Origin: Monosporascus cannonballus
Lineage: Eukaryota > Ascomycota > Sordariomycetes > Xylariales
Direction of reading: 5' to 3'
Length of the DNA stretch: 64,000 nucleotides
NCBI GenBank assembly: GCA_004154925.1
Contig: QJNS01000026.1
Location: forward strand, 1 to 64,000
Positions 11,624 through 25,356 of the stretch are shown here, piece after piece (position 1 is the stretch's first letter; each line of letters opens with the position of its first letter). The notes under the pieces were generated by a model, which made no database searches, was not told where the DNA came from, and worked only from the letters and a program-made list of their open reading frames with translations. Made by a program: the position numbers and the translations under genes.

Positions 11624-14600
11624 CGTGGTCACAACTCACTCCCAGGAAGAGAGATGCGCCTTTTCCGGTGGGAGGCTAAGGGAGAAAACAAACAGTCGAA
11701 TTACCAGTGCTCCGCGATCTCCTGAAGACGTCACCGTCCGCTCTTAGGTATATACGGCTGATCGTGGTCAAATGCATCGAAGACGAGAGATGCGATTCAT
11801 AACGACCGCTTGGCACATTGAAAAATAGGCAAGCAAGCGGCCCAGCCCTATGCCACTATGGATGGATGAAATAAAGTTTACGGGGGGGGGAGACACTGGA
11901 ATACGCCCCCATCGAACCCAGCACCATGGCGTCTGCACCACTCGACAGTGCACGGCCAGTCTGCGCGAAACATCTGATACTAAGCTGCCGTGCCATGTGC
12001 CTAACTTAAGCGCCCGCACCAGACAAAGTAGTTAGTGGGGTTAAATCTGATTTGCCCAATCATGCACGCCTATTCCCTTTACGTGATCCTAATTTAGGGT
12101 GCTATATGGTGAGAGCACATGGGGTTTACTTGCAGCCAATCCCGGCTGCCGACACATTATTCTTTAGCGGAAGCGGGGGACGATCTAGGGGCTAGCGCCA
12201 TATATTGCACCGCAGATATTGATGGGCTTGGACGTCTTGTGTAACTGTGAATAAACCGAGGATCGAATGATTTGTTGAATCGACGATGAGGGACGATATC
12301 GAGCGATATCCACTCGTTATCGCATTACCCCTGAGACCCCTCATCAACGGGCCCCCCCTACGGCAGTACCCGCCAAGGATATGTACTCTGTATGTCTGCA
12401 ACGGGGCGGACGTAAGGGACATACATATGTGCATGTATTGGCTCCTTCCCAGCCGAAGGCGCTCAATGGGGATCGCACTTTTCTACGTCGTCTGAATAGT
12501 CGGTGTAGCAGTCGACGAAGCGACACCCTAATATAGTGGAGGGGTGGTGCAGGTTGCCATATAAGTAAGTATAGGGGCCGTTTCGGTTCCTACATAGAAA
12601 TCTTGGCGCTGGGAAAATCCTACCTGATTCATTGTGAGTAGACAGTCACCGTGGTCGGGGGAACAGTCTCAATTGTAAGATACCCATATGCTCTCGCGCC
12701 TAATTTAGATAATATTTATCGCACAGCCGAAATTCCCCCCCTTCCTCTGAATCCGGGTGTGCAACCTTGGGGCTGCTTGGGGCCATCTAGTGGATTTGGG
12801 GGTCGCTGTCGAAAACTCTCCTGCCGTCCCTTGCATCAATACCCGTCCAGCCCCCAAAGGGCCAAATACGTACTTCAAACGATGGAATCCGGCCCTCCTA
12901 ACTTAGCCATGACAAACGTCGCGCCGTCAAAGCCTATAATTACTCTACGTCTTCCTTCGTCTTCTGAGGTACCCAGCCGTTTCCGCCCAAGTGGCTCGCG
13001 CAATAAATATACCTAGATACATTTGACCACGTTATATGGTACAGAGTCTTACGGTTCTTTCCGCATACGTAACGACAGGGATCAGTGGGTTGCTAAGTTA
13101 CCAACTGAACGGATTCGCGGCGTGGGGGTGTACCCGGGACTGTGGTTCTCATTTTCCTGTAATGTGATGGGTATATGCGTTGGCCATCAAAAATCAAAAT
13201 GGTCGTGCGATGGCCAACCAACTCCAATGGACATCGACGAGCCCCTGGGGCCCACAGAACACAACTACTGAGAGCCCCGGGCCTGTCGAGAAGATCAGCG
13301 AGAAACCATCTTCACAGAAGATCCACCAGCACTTGTAGAAAGGCATCGCAGGCAAGCCATTCTTCTCATCGAGACTCTTCCCTCTATTGACTAGGTATGT
13401 GTCGAAGGAGCTATATGCTACACCACCGGACGAGGGGCGGTTCTTTGCGCCGATGACAGAAACCGTGCCAATCGCCTCATTGTTGGTTCCTTTGCATGGG
13501 TCACACCAACATACGTCTTGGCAAGCGCCTTTTGGCTTAGGAACCAACTATGTAGATGCTGGCATGGTTACCAGTTCCCAGCGGTCTGATTCCTATAATC
13601 TCGTTGGGCGGCACATTGCACGCCGTTCCAAGCTGCCGTTCCCCCCCATCTCTCAGCACGCCTTTTCGAATGCTTGCCTTTCGCGATCGACTCCGACGGA
13701 ACTTCTGGAGAAGATTTACTGAAATGAAGGTACATGGTGAGAGACGTAGGTTTGGGTATTTGCTCTTTCATGAGTATTCCTTGAAATTTCATAATTCTAC
13801 CATACCGTAGCAACACCTCCCAACCCTTGCCTTCCATACCTCCATGAGACGCATATGTGAGCACGTTCTGGGAGCGGCAGACAAAGGGGCATGTATTGAT
13901 GTAGTAGATGGATTCTTCATGTCGAATGAGTGCTTGGTGTCGAAATGCGGATTCAAGTGCGCCTTATCCCGGTTACCCCTACACGTTGTCTCATTATGCC
14001 GGACTGCCACAGAGCATACCCTCAGCGGATCCCTTACCGGTTTCAACCTGGGACAGGAAGCCATCAACGACAACAAGGCTTATCATGGTTAACACTGTAA
14101 ACGCCTTACTGGCTTCTTCAGTGACCGTTGATACAGGGTTAGGAGTGCATGCTTGAGAAGACCTTGAGTGTCGAGAATATGGTGATACGGCTATCTGAGG
14201 AGGCTTCAGGTACCAGCTTGAGAGAGCTCCTCATCTAACTTCTGTGCACTTGTGCAACCCCTAGACATCTGTTTTAGAATTCATGATGGATACGAGTGCG
14301 ACATATTTCCAAAAGATACCATTGTCAGAATAAGGATCAGAATAGGGGTCAGAATAGGGGTAAAAGTAACCGGCACATCTGCGTGGACACGTTGCCGTGT
14401 AGTTCCAGGACCGTCTAGACTGGTTCCTCCTGCTGGAGTTCAACGGGCATTGAACCTATCTTTGACAGTCAGAGGTGGCCTGATCCAAGTTGAGAGACGT
14501 TGGACAGACACGCAGAATAATTTATTGCTCCCTTGACAACTTGGTGTCACACAACAACTACTCAGCAAGGTGGCTAAATCGGCTAACTGGCCGTTCCCTG

Positions 14601-16667
14601 GAGATCTACTAATGGCACTAGTATGACGGCAGGCGGACAGGAGGCAGCCTTCAAGGACAGTAGATACTACCGGGAATAATTCCCATGTTCTCGAGGTCAG
14701 ATATTTGACCCAGAGCTAGGTCAATCGGCGGCGTCGGGCAGTTTTGGGGCCTATCGCAGGTTCCAGGGAGTGCCGCACTGCATCCCGAATCATAGCGGAA
14801 CAGGTGTCAGGATGGGCCCCATCCCCAGGCAATGTCTACGGGATAATACCGTACATCAAATTACTCTAAGTTCGGAAAAATATACATATACGTTTAAGTT
14901 AAATACCTTCCGTTTGTATTATAGTACATAGGTATCATTTTAGCAGCTCCCGCGCGAGGTTGGGGATCACATGTCATAAGTGTCTGTCATCACCCCTGAG
15001 AGACTCTGATAATGCGTCTACGCCCAAGCAGATATATGGGCCAAAACCACCTCAGCGATAGCAACACTAAGTGCACCTCCCATGCCTTGGAGGCGCACTA
15101 TCTAAGCCACGCCCCCCAAGTCGGCGTCTTCCGCCACAGCACTGGAATCCAGGGCCCTGACGCATGTCATCTGTACCCCCGGCTCCTCGTCATCAGACCA
15201 CTCGGGCCCCAGCCGTGGAGACCCGTTGGGATGGGCGCGACCTCCTCCATCTAGTCGACGATGGGGCCAGGTCTGTAATCGCCTGTCTGGTAGGGCTAGC
15301 CTGCACATATGCAACAAGGGGTGTCACGTGCCAGGTGGAATCTTCTACAGAGGGGCTGTACAGGGAGGCTATACAGGGGTTGTAGGTGCATATATAGGGC
15401 CGTTTTATTCCCGTATATTGGGAGGGACCGGCGTTACTGGTCAATTCTATATACCGGCTACCTTCCTGCGAGACTGATTCCTCCTGCCATTCACGCTGTT
15501 GCACCCAATTCCCTGACGACTATATATCTATGCGTATATTTTGAATGGTAAATAAACTAATTCCCAGTCGCACAGGTGGGACGTCAAACTCTATAAAACA
15601 GGCATACCCTCCCCAGAAAATAGTCTTGTGGTGCTACAAAAAAACGCTGTCAAGAGGTCTCCGCCGTGTGAAACAACTGGGCATAGCATCCTTCGATCGA
15701 CAACCAGGCACACTATAAGATTCCTAAACTTTTTAATAAGGCTCACTATTCGAGCTTCCTGGGCATATCTTGTCCAAATACATGGGAAACCCGGGGAACT
15801 TATTATGTAGGAGCTGGACCTAAAGCGTAGGGTGATAATTGCTTCATCTAGCAAAGACGCCGCCGCTTGCCGTTGTTTCTGCTCGGCATGAACGATTCTG
15901 AGGTGATATCTGATGGATTACGGATTTCTCATGGGCAACTGCGCATCATAATCATTACAGTTGGTAATCGGAACATGCGCTGACCAGCAACTGGAAGGAT
16001 GATATCCATCTATGCGCAGCCTGGACCGAGTTCCACAACTCCGTCACACCGCCGTCTCAGGATCAACCTGGGCCCTTAAGGTTAGACAAGCGAGGGCTCT
16101 TGGAGCCAGCACTATCCAAGTGGCAGCATGGACGGATTAGAGCATACCTGAATACTGGTAGCGATATGGGATATGGGCATACTGGAGGGCCTGGACGCCT
16201 CTATTGTGAGGTATACAGTGATAGTGCCTGGCTTATTTACCAGGCCGTGACGCTGTCCGCCTGCTAGTTAAGCTCGTGAACCCATGTAACTAGCTATGTA
16301 TGCATGAAGTTGAAACAAGCCTTCAACGGTCTGTCCGTTTCTCTTCTCATATATCTATCTAGTAGGCTAGTATGCATAGTTCACTCGGCTTGGAACTACA
16401 CATATTATCACTGCCCAGTACTAGATAATGAATAATACATACCAGGCATGACAAAAGTCAGATATCTCCCCCGCTCCAACCTCTCAGCCTAAGACAAAGG
16501 AGGAGGTATCGGCCTTCGCACGGATGATAGGCCTCTTTACTACAAATAGCAGTGCCCCTTTATCATCATTAGAGGTGGGTTAGTCTGCATTCGACTACTC
16601 CAACGCCAGGACGGCATTACGTTGTCCTTAGACCTGTCCCAAAGGTATTCATATCAAGGATGGCCTG
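11624..16667. other. Five-kilobase gene-poor stretch of balanced GC
   Basis: I find no supportable gene. Open frames are at most about 120 codons, overlap in opposite directions and show no domain or intron pattern. It holds a 12-bp tandem repeat (14,326-14,361), a small perfect hairpin GCCTGG-8 nt-CCAGGC (16,226-16,245) and a nine-base G run near 11,880. It could be intergenic sequence or very old unrecognisable repeats; unlike the AT blocks it is not CpA-depleted. Confidence 0.4.
14326..14361. repeat. 12-bp tandem repeat, three units
   Basis: Three adjacent 12-bp units, CAGAATAAGGAT then CAGAATAGGGGT twice. Non-coding; a simple local duplication. Confidence 0.8.
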
Positions 16668-19151
16668 ATGGCAATGCTGTTAGCGAACGCTGGTTCCAGT
16701 GAGAACACCCCAGCCATGACTTCCACTCAGGAGGCGATCGACCGTAAGCTTGCTCTGGAAGAAATGAAATGCTACGTCAGCTTTGTGGAGCTGAACGTAC
16801 TACCTATTCGTAGCATATTCGAAGACCACGGCAAGAAAACACGTCCCCGAATCAGATTCGAAGAGATTCCTTGTCTCTTTCGGCCTGGAGCGCTAGCATT
16901 CTTACATCAAAGAACCAAGTCTACCCAGACTCTCCAAAGGTCAGCTGTGCAGCAGGTCTGGAGGATCACGGCGTGCAGACCAGCCGACCACGCGTTAGAA
17001 CATGACGAGGATCCCGGAATAACGGAGTTTGACATGCATTGTATCGACTACGACGGCGATAAGCTAGTGCCGGTTTGGAATACTATCGGGTTCTGGCCTT
17101 TCGAGGGGAAGCGAGATATTACTTCTTTTGCATGCTACCCACTCGCGTTCCATCCTAATTACTCTGCGATCCTCGAGGAACAAAAGCAGAATGGTCAAGA
17201 CTTCATGTCATATATTACGGAGAGCGTGAGATATCTCTTTTACTCAGGGTGGACGCTTACCGAGGGTATTCGGGAGGAAGCCCTGGAGGACGATAAGGGA
17301 GATCAGATCCAGTACTCTGAGTACATAGAAAGCGAGGTCGTCATCGATTTCAAGGAGACTTTTCGAAACCATCCAAGGTGGGAGACCGAAGTCAAAGAAC
17401 GCGTCAAACTTGATACTACGTGGGACATCGACGTAGAGTTTGAGACGCCGTTTCGCATCTGGGAAGCCAATCCTAGAGGCCCGAACGGTTCTAGGCGATA
17501 TATTGACAATCCGACCCGAGTATTTGTTAGGGAGGACCAACCATATACGCGAGAAGCAAACACATGGATTGATAAAGATAGTTTCGTTACCGGAGACGCG
17601 ATTGTTTGACACATCACATGGACCGATGAAGACGTAGCTCTCCTGCCTAGAAGGTTGTTCGGATATGCCTTTAGGGAGAGGAGATTCGCCCCCCTTGACG
17701 TCCGCTGCATTGATAATAATACGTAGCAGAGAAGCATCAGCTTGGATAATATTCGGATGAAGGATCACCACAAAAAGATGATCCGGTCGGCCGTCTCGGC
17801 TCATTTTAGGGCGCGACAAAAGGAGAAGCAGGGACTTTCGACAATCAACCTTGACGTCATCCGGGCCAAAGGAAAAGGCCTCGTGATTCTTCTCCATGGA
17901 CCCCCAGGCGTCGGCAAGACTGCCACCGCGGAGGCAGTGGCTATAGAAAACAAGAAACCACTTTTCCCGATCACGTGTGGGGACCTGGGATCCTCGCCCA
18001 GCGCAGTGGACAAGTCGCTGCGAGACATCTTCCGCTATGCCCATTTGTGGGAGTGTATCCTTCGACGAAGCCGATGTCTTCCTCACGCAGCGAGACCGTA
18101 GCGGTGGTAATCTTGAGCACAACGCTCTTGTGGGAGGTAGGTTATTACTTAATAATTCACCACCGAGCGGTAGATCAGAAGCTGACGATGCTTCACCCTA
18201 GTGTTTCTTAGGGTCCTGGAATATTACAGCGGGATCCTCTTCCTTACGACCAACAGAGTAGGAGCTCTCGACGAAGCTTTCCAGTCGCGTGTCCACCTCA
18301 GCCTCTGCTATCCCCACCTGAGCCTTAATGACACGCTCGCTGTCCTCCAGTCTAACCTGAATCGCCTGCCTAGATTTGAGCAGGCAAAGGACAAGTCATC
18401 TAGGGACCGCTACATAAAGGTCCTAGATGCGTCCATTAGTGGCTTTGTCAAGGCGGAATACGAGGAGTACTCAAAGGCCAACAAGAAGAAAAAGGGGCCC
18501 TGGAATGGGCGCCAGATCCGTAATGCGGTACGGATAGCTGCGGGCCTTGCTCTCTATGACAAGGAAGCGTCAGACGAGAATGATGGTCTTCCGGCAATCT
18601 TGACCGCTGACCACTTCCGGTCCGTGGAGGAAACAACGACTGAATTTGAGGAGTATGTGAAGTCCGCCAAGAAGGGCGACGACACGTTCCTTTCTCGTGC
18701 ACGTCAGGATCGAAACGACGACTTCCATGAAGAAGGTGCTGCAGAGTATCCTAGCTATCGAGGCGATTCTGACGCTGAGTCGTCTACGACACCGTAAAGG
18801 CCAAAGGCCAGGGGGCCTGTGCCGGGTTCAGCAGGGTCGGATGCAGTCAGACGAAAAGCGAGAACAAGTGGAGCTGGCATGCCAGAAAGGACACCGTCAC
18901 TGCGTCTTGATGAAGCGAGCGCAAATTATTTTGGCCAGTCGCGTAGGTCAGCCCGCTCGGGGAAACGGCCCCAGCACGGTATTCCCGAGGATGACGACGA
19001 AGAGGCAGAAGACAGTCGAGGTGACTTCTCTGAAGAAGGGAACTATGAGGAGATGGACAATAGTTACAGTCCTCACCACGTCCCTCCGGCCGGTAGACGT
19101 TCCCAATATGGCAAGAAGCGCGATCAGTACGCTCGTTTGGAATTAAACTAG
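16668..19151 (+). pseudogene. Broken AAA-ATPase gene (DUF7025-type N-region plus AAA domain)
   Basis: This is a recognisable fungal AAA ATPase reading mostly in one frame. The N-region (about 313 residues to 17,609) matches the uncharacterised domain preceding this AAA family (WEANPRGPNGSRRYI, RRLFGYAFRERRFAPLDV). Walker A follows (LLHGPPGVGKTATAEA, near 17,890-17,940), then sensor and arginine-finger parts (LFLTTNRVG, DEAFQSRVHLSL) and an acidic C-terminal tail ending LELN. A 65-nt intron (18,137-18,201) joins frames after NALVG. Breaks: in-frame TGA at 17,607-17,609, TAG at 17,724-17,726 and TAA at 18,795-18,797, each with coding-like sequence on both sides. In addition, four bases rather than the expected nine lie between the Ile and Asp codons of Walker B (near 18,060), implying a 5-nt deletion and frameshift. 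No intron can remove the first two stops without deleting the conserved RRLFGY motif. CAG-to-TAG and CAA-to-TAA are CpA-to-TpA changes. I infer recent inactivation. Confidence 0.82.
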
Positions 19152-19765
19152 ATAGATTTTTGCTCGTATAAGGAGCAAGGAATTGGGGTAGAATGACTGA
19201 CGGTGCACAGTTCATGACAAAGACGGAAAAGGCATCCAATTCTCTAGATCATTTCCTAGACGAACTACGACTGCAATTCTTCCAGCCTTCCATTTAATAA
19301 AAGCGCGAACTTGACGGAAACGCCTAGTCAACCCATGCGTGATCCTGCCATGCCGGCTTAACTCTGCATGCCTTGCCTTACCTTACTTCTTTCACAAGGT
19401 CCGCAGTAGTTCACATCTCACCATTTAATATCACCTCGTCCTTTTAAAACAAACCTCCTTTGCTTTTTGCCAGAGTTTATGTTTTTCCTTTTTAGCGACG
19501 CCCTTTTCTCCTTCCGACACTTATTGGAGACAATGAGGAGATCTCCGATGCCGTGCGGCATGGATATCGCAGCGAGGATCCGAGATATCGCGGGATAAGG
19601 GCCCAGGGCTCAAAGAAAGGTCATACTGTGCCGAGTACCTCAAATGCTAGAGGAAATCAGCACGTGTACCTGAACACGCATGCTGGCCTCATAGCCTACT
19701 TATATAAGGCGTCAATTGGAATAGTTGAGACTTCCGGTACGTGCCATTAGTTTGCGTCATGATTA
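19152..19765. other. Intergenic flank before AT-rich block
   Basis: Balanced GC, no gene seen. A frame at 19,553-19,750 looks like chance. Composition changes abruptly at about 19,765, where the AT-rich block begins. Confidence 0.5.
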
Positions 19766-20080
19766 TAACAGGTTTCATTTTTTTTAAACTCGCTATTGTA
19801 TTTTTACATTATTAACGATGGATAGACCCGCACATACAGTGGTTGTTCTGAAAGTTTTTATTACATATTTAGAGATATAACGCTCGGATTTTATTAAGTA
19901 TATAATGTATATTACAACTTGACAGATCTAGGCCCACGAAAACGGTCGTAACGACAAGGATAATACGACCCACCTCATAAGTTACGTAATAAATAATTAT
20001 TAATACGTTTATAATTATAAAAAATTATAATTATTATAAATAACGTATTTTTGTAACGGTTAAATAGTTTAACCGATTAG

Positions 20081-20400
20081 TAAACCTAAGTTGTACAGGT
20101 TTATATTAACAGAAATATCGTAAGATTTTAAGTAATGAATATAATAACGAGTTATGTCTCGTAATATCAAGGATTTTTTTAAATAACGAAGTTATATTAT
20201 AAATTAATGTTATATAAGTTATAGAAATAACGAACGTATATATCTTAATTTAACTTACTAGCTCATTACTAATAACTTATTAATCCGGCTTATTGGCTTA
20301 TTATTAGTAAATTAGTAATTCGTTACGTAATTTAACTTATTTAGTTTTTGGCTGTTTTTGTTACGACCGTTTCTGGAAGCTATAGCTTATTAGGACGTAA
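20081..20400 (-). repeat. LTR relic (left, 3' LTR of minus element)
   Basis: It matches 26,200-26,490 directly and the inverted copies near 26,570-26,780, 51,480-51,655 and 62,456-62,790. The best preserved copy (62,456) shows the unmutated form of several C-to-T sites. Confidence 0.7.
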
Positions 20401-23400
20401 TACGATTTTTTTTCTTAAAAATCTTACTTTTAAAAATTTTTTTCTAATAAGTTTTTCGCTTCCTTAATTATGTTTGGTCGTATTTTAAAACGTCGCTTTC
20501 GTAAAACCGAATAACGTTATGCTTTAGCTGATTTAATTAAGGTAAAAGATTTCGAAATTATATCGAATTTTTTATATTTTTTAAGAAAATGTTTTATTAA
20601 ATAATGAAAAAAGATTTTCATTGTAAGGAATATATACGTTATAGCCGGTTATACGATAAAACAGATATCTTTATTTTATGATTAACTATTATGTTGCGGA
20701 AGCTCGTCGTTTAAAAAAAGAAATTAGTTATCAAAAAGATTTTATTCGATTTTTTTACTCGTTTATTTCGTATTCGTTGTTAATAGCAATAATACCGAGT
20801 ATAAGGCGTTAAATTTATTAATCGTACCTTTTAATCTTTAAACAAATTTAGCGATTTTAAACGCTATAAAATATAAGCGATAATAAAAGTATAAGTTTTT
20901 AAGAGTATAAATATTATTAACTGGAGTTCCATTAATTCGTAAATGCCGTTTTTACAAAACGTTAATTAAAATGCAATCTTAAGTTCCGTTATTATTAATA
21001 CAAATTCCATAATAAGCATTAGGCGTTTATAAGATTTTTCGCGAGTTTTTACATATTTTTGAAATACGAAAATTTGTTTTATTTGATTAAATGTTAGGCA
21101 AATCTTTTTTTATATTGTTTTAATTCATATAAAATTTCATAATATTTGTTATTAACTTAAATAAGAAAATATAAAAATCTGAAGAGAATTTAACTTTAGG
21201 TAAAAATTTTATTTAATAATTATTTTCTAAAATTTTCTTAATAATTTTATATAAACTGATATATTTAAAATCGAAGTCTTTATTATATTTTTTTATTTAA
21301 ATAATTTTTATAACGCAGTTAACTATTCTTCTTTTTTAGAAATTTGGTTTTTTAACTGTTTTAGTCACAATATATATTTTTTTAATCACGTAGGAAATGT
21401 AATTTTATTTTTATTTTTTTTAAAATAATTATTTAAATTATTTTCACATAAGTATCACTTTTACATTAATAGGTTCGTAGCACGTATTTGTGTAAGAGTT
21501 TAATATAAAATTTAAGTTTGCATTTATTAAAATGGTTTTAATATCTTTATAGCAATTGATAGTATAGGTTATTTCAATAATACGTAATTTTTTAACCTTA
21601 TAATTCTATTCGCAATTAATATAATATTTTAAATATATTTTTAAAACTTTAATTTACTCGTTCTTTATATTTATTTATTCACGGTTTAAACGTATTAAAT
21701 AATTTATAATTTCAACGAGTTTATATTATAAAACTTTATTGAAAAATTGAAGCAAACCTAATACCTTTATTGGAAAAGATTTCGTACAGTATTTCGTATA
21801 TATTAAAGATATTTTTTAAAAAAATATATGCTATTTGTTCGATATTAATATTTTTTGAATAAGGTAAAAAATAAATATTTTCGCAAATTCGTCGATTATT
21901 ATAAAGATATTATTATAATATATTTTTATTATTAGATTTTCGAAAAAAGCAGGTTTGGTAATAAAATTTATAATAACCGAACTTTATAGTTTTTTTAAAA
22001 TCAATAATAACTCTAGTTTGCTTTATAATTTATATCGTTATAGTTTAGCTTTATTATAACAATCATACTATCGTTGCATTTTTAAATTATTATATTTATT
22101 TTAAAAGAACAATTAATATATTAAAAGTATTGTTAAGTTTTGTAAACTTTTAAACATTTACATAATTAATATTTATATATATATGGCATATTAAATCCAC
22201 CTAATAGTTTTCTAATATCTATAATTTATTTATTTTTTTAATGTTTTATTCAATTAATGTTATATTTTCTAATTTTTAGTATATATTATATAATATCACT
22301 CGCATTGTTAAAATTTGATATAGGCGTAAATATCTTTTTAGAATAATGTCGAAAATTATATAATTAATTTCGATTAATTTCTTTTTTAGAAATTTGATTA
22401 TTTATTTACAATATTGATTTTGTCGTTTTCTGAACTCTTTTTTTAAATAATAACGGAATTAAAATTTGTTATTTTTTGGGCGTATCTTAATTATCGTTTT
22501 GTAAATTTTCTGGTCGTAATATAACGGATAAAACTTTAATAATTCGTATACATTTTAAATTAATAAAAATTTCTTTAAATAAAATATTCACATTTTTCGA
22601 AAAGCCATAATAATAGCTATAAATTTCTTATTTGGAGTTATATAATTAATTTTAACTTTTTTTATTTGGTAAAAAAATAATAATAAAACATAATGTACTT
22701 TAATTATTTCGTTATCCAATTATTACGTTTAACGTATAATTCGACATATCGGTTTTTAATTGGACGGAGATTATTAAGTTGTATGTAATTAATATTAATT
22801 TATTAATAAATATATTTTTAATTCTCTGAAACCTTTTTATGTATAATATCTATTTAAATTCTTTTCCTTTTTAATACAGTTAATTAAATGTATACCAATT
22901 TTATTAAAGTTTAAAATAAATTTCTTACAATTATTAACAAGTTCCAAAATACCCGTTTTTTAAATTATTGTTAACGTTTATTATTTTATAATTACAACGA
23001 TTTTCTTTAACTTTATTTTAACATATTTTAATATAATAATATATTTTAAGTATTTTATTTTATATTTATAAGATTAATATTTTTACATTAATTAATAATA
23101 TGGCACTTTATAAAATTTAAAGAATTTCATAAATGTATTTTGTATATATCTTTTTTATTTTCGAATAAATGAAAATGTCGTCAAAATACTATACAATAAA
23201 AGCATCAAGGTATTTTCGTAATATATAATTTATTATCCGTTAAAATATTATTAATATATTTATATATTTTATTAACTTAATTAAATATTTAAATAATCCA
23301 TATTTCGTTTTAAACCTTATTTATTAATCGTATTTGTTTCTTAATTCGGATAGAACTATATTTATTTTTAAAATTAAATACCATAAATTATTTAATTGCA

Positions 23401-25187
23401 GAACACCGGTTTTTTATTTTAGTAATTAAAAGTAAGCATATTCGATTTTTCATAATAGTATTATTTAAGTGTCAATAATTAACTATAAGTCGTAATTTAT
23501 TATTTTTTTATATACGAAAAATATAAGGTACTTTATAAATAATTTCGAAAATCGAATTTATATTTTTATAATCGAATTTTTTAACACGTTTTAAAAATAC
23601 GTAGTTTATGCTTATGAAGATGATAAATTAAGTTAAAGCTGATAAATAAACTTGTTTTTAAATTTATTTTATCATTTCTTTATTACACTTTAAAAATATC
23701 GTATTAAATTTCTTTTTGAAAAATATATATATTTACAATATTATAATAATATATTAAATAAATTTTTAAACGTTATTTAATTACTTAAATTTTACTTTAA
23801 TAATAATAGTAATATTTCGAACTTTTTAATACGTATTCTTTTATACATTTATTTCTTTAAATAATAAGGTATTTTTTGTATTTCCATATTTATGTTTATT
23901 ATTATTTGCGATTAAATATTAAGATGTTAATTGTTTTTAAATTTTATTTATCTATAAATATAAAGCGAATTTTACTTGATAAATTCTTTTATCAATTAAA
24001 ACTTTATATTAATATATTTATAAAAGTTCTAAAATTATATTGTAATTTCTAAATAATATAATATCGAAATTAATCTTTTAATATCGTTTTTAATTAAAAA
24101 TCTTAAAGTAATTAATTTTATATCAGATTTTTCCCTTATTATAAACGAAATACTAATTTTCGATATTGATAATTATATAAGCTTTAACTGATATTTTTAT
24201 AATAATTTCAATTTAATAATAATATTAAATATAATATAATTTTCGTTTACAATTTTTGAATGTATTATCACGATGTATTAATGTGTTTTAATTCGTATTT
24301 CTACAATAATCAAATTATTAACGGTTTTTATTATTATGTTTAAAAAGGTTTTAAAAGTGTTTTTTTTTAAAATTTTTGAAGTTTTGTCATTTTACGACTT
24401 TTTATAAATAATCTTTTTTAACCTTTTTTTAAATTTGTCCAACTTTATTTATATTTTTTTATATAATACGTTGAACGGCTATATATATTATTTTTACTAG
24501 TGTGTTTATTCTTTAAATTATATTTTTGCTTTTTAATTACTTCATTATTTCTTACTTTATTAAATTAAATATTTTTCTATAAATCGTATAACAGCTTATT
24601 AAATATTTTATATTTTATTATTTTCTTATCGAAAATTTTAAATACATTATCGAATTCCTTTTTAAAACTTAATTCTTTTGCCAAGTCTTTAATAAATATA
24701 AAATAAAAATAAAAATTTATAATATCTGTTTAATAATACTTTTTTACAATATGTTAAATTAAACTTTTTACGGATTAATAATTAAATTCATTATAAAAGC
24801 CCAAAAATAGCTTTTTATAAATATTATGTTTTGATTAATTTTACAAAGTTATTTGTTTATCGATATGATTTTATAGAGTAATAGTTCGAAAATATTAATA
24901 TTATTGTTTGTTTATTTTATTATATTCGGTTTAATTAATTTTTTTTACATATAGGTATAATACGTTAATAAATAGTTTTTTAATTCTTTTTAAGGCATAT
25001 TGTTATTTTCTTAACATTGTTAAGTTAATTTCGAAGTTTTTTTATTTCGTATCGGATTTTTTATTACAATATCTTTAATTCGTATTAAACTTGAATTATA
25101 TTAACAATTCTAGTATTTCTTAAATTATTTATAAAATATTTTTAATATAAAAACTTAATTATTTTATTACGGTTTCTTAGATTTTTT

Positions 25188-25229
25188 ATAAATATTTTAG
25201 TAATAGCCTATCTTGTCGTAATTATAATA
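25188..25229 (-). pseudogene. Gag zinc-knuckle relic (CCHC), minus strand
   Basis: Read on the minus strand, codons give Y-Y-N-Y-D-K-I-G-Y-Y-stop-N-I-Y. Reversing only RIP-type changes (TGT/TGC to TAT/TAC, CAC to TAT, CAA to TAA) restores the spacing C-x2-C-x4-H-x4-C of a retroviral-type nucleocapsid knuckle. The preceding Gln-Val-Lys matches Gln-Ile-Lys in the two other copies. Confidence 0.75.
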
Positions 25230-25257
25230 TTTAACTTGGTTTTTATTTTTACGTTAA

Positions 25258-25356
25258 TTGTGAGATAAGCGAGGGTGCGACGCTAACCACAATACCAAAA
25301 GGTCAACAATTCGAAACACAAATTGGGGTTTGGACACCCTAATCCATCTTATAAGA
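25258..25356. repeat. 99-bp dispersed repeat, copy A, not RIP-mutated
   Basis: It keeps many CpA dinucleotides (AACCACAATACCAAAAGGTC) although both flanks are stripped of them. It is the inverted partner of 51,035-51,133, gap-free with about ten differences by eye. It lies immediately upstream, in Gag orientation, of the zinc-knuckle relic of the minus-strand retroelement, so it probably inserted into gag. Identity unknown; see findings. Confidence 0.8.

Noticed and set aside
11850..11960. Possible tRNA B box on the minus strand (GGGTTCGATGGGG)
   Set aside because: The flanks do not form a T stem and no A box lies at the right distance.
13194..13547. 117-codon minus-strand frame with a CWCDPC stretch
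   Set aside because: An overlapping plus-strand frame of similar length, no homology recognised, and no conserved arrangement.
17603..17726. An intron removing the TGA and TAG of the AAA-ATPase gene
   Set aside because: A GT...AG pair exists (GTTTGA to ACGTAG), but it would delete the conserved RRLFGYAFRERRFAPLDV segment, so stops are the simpler reading.
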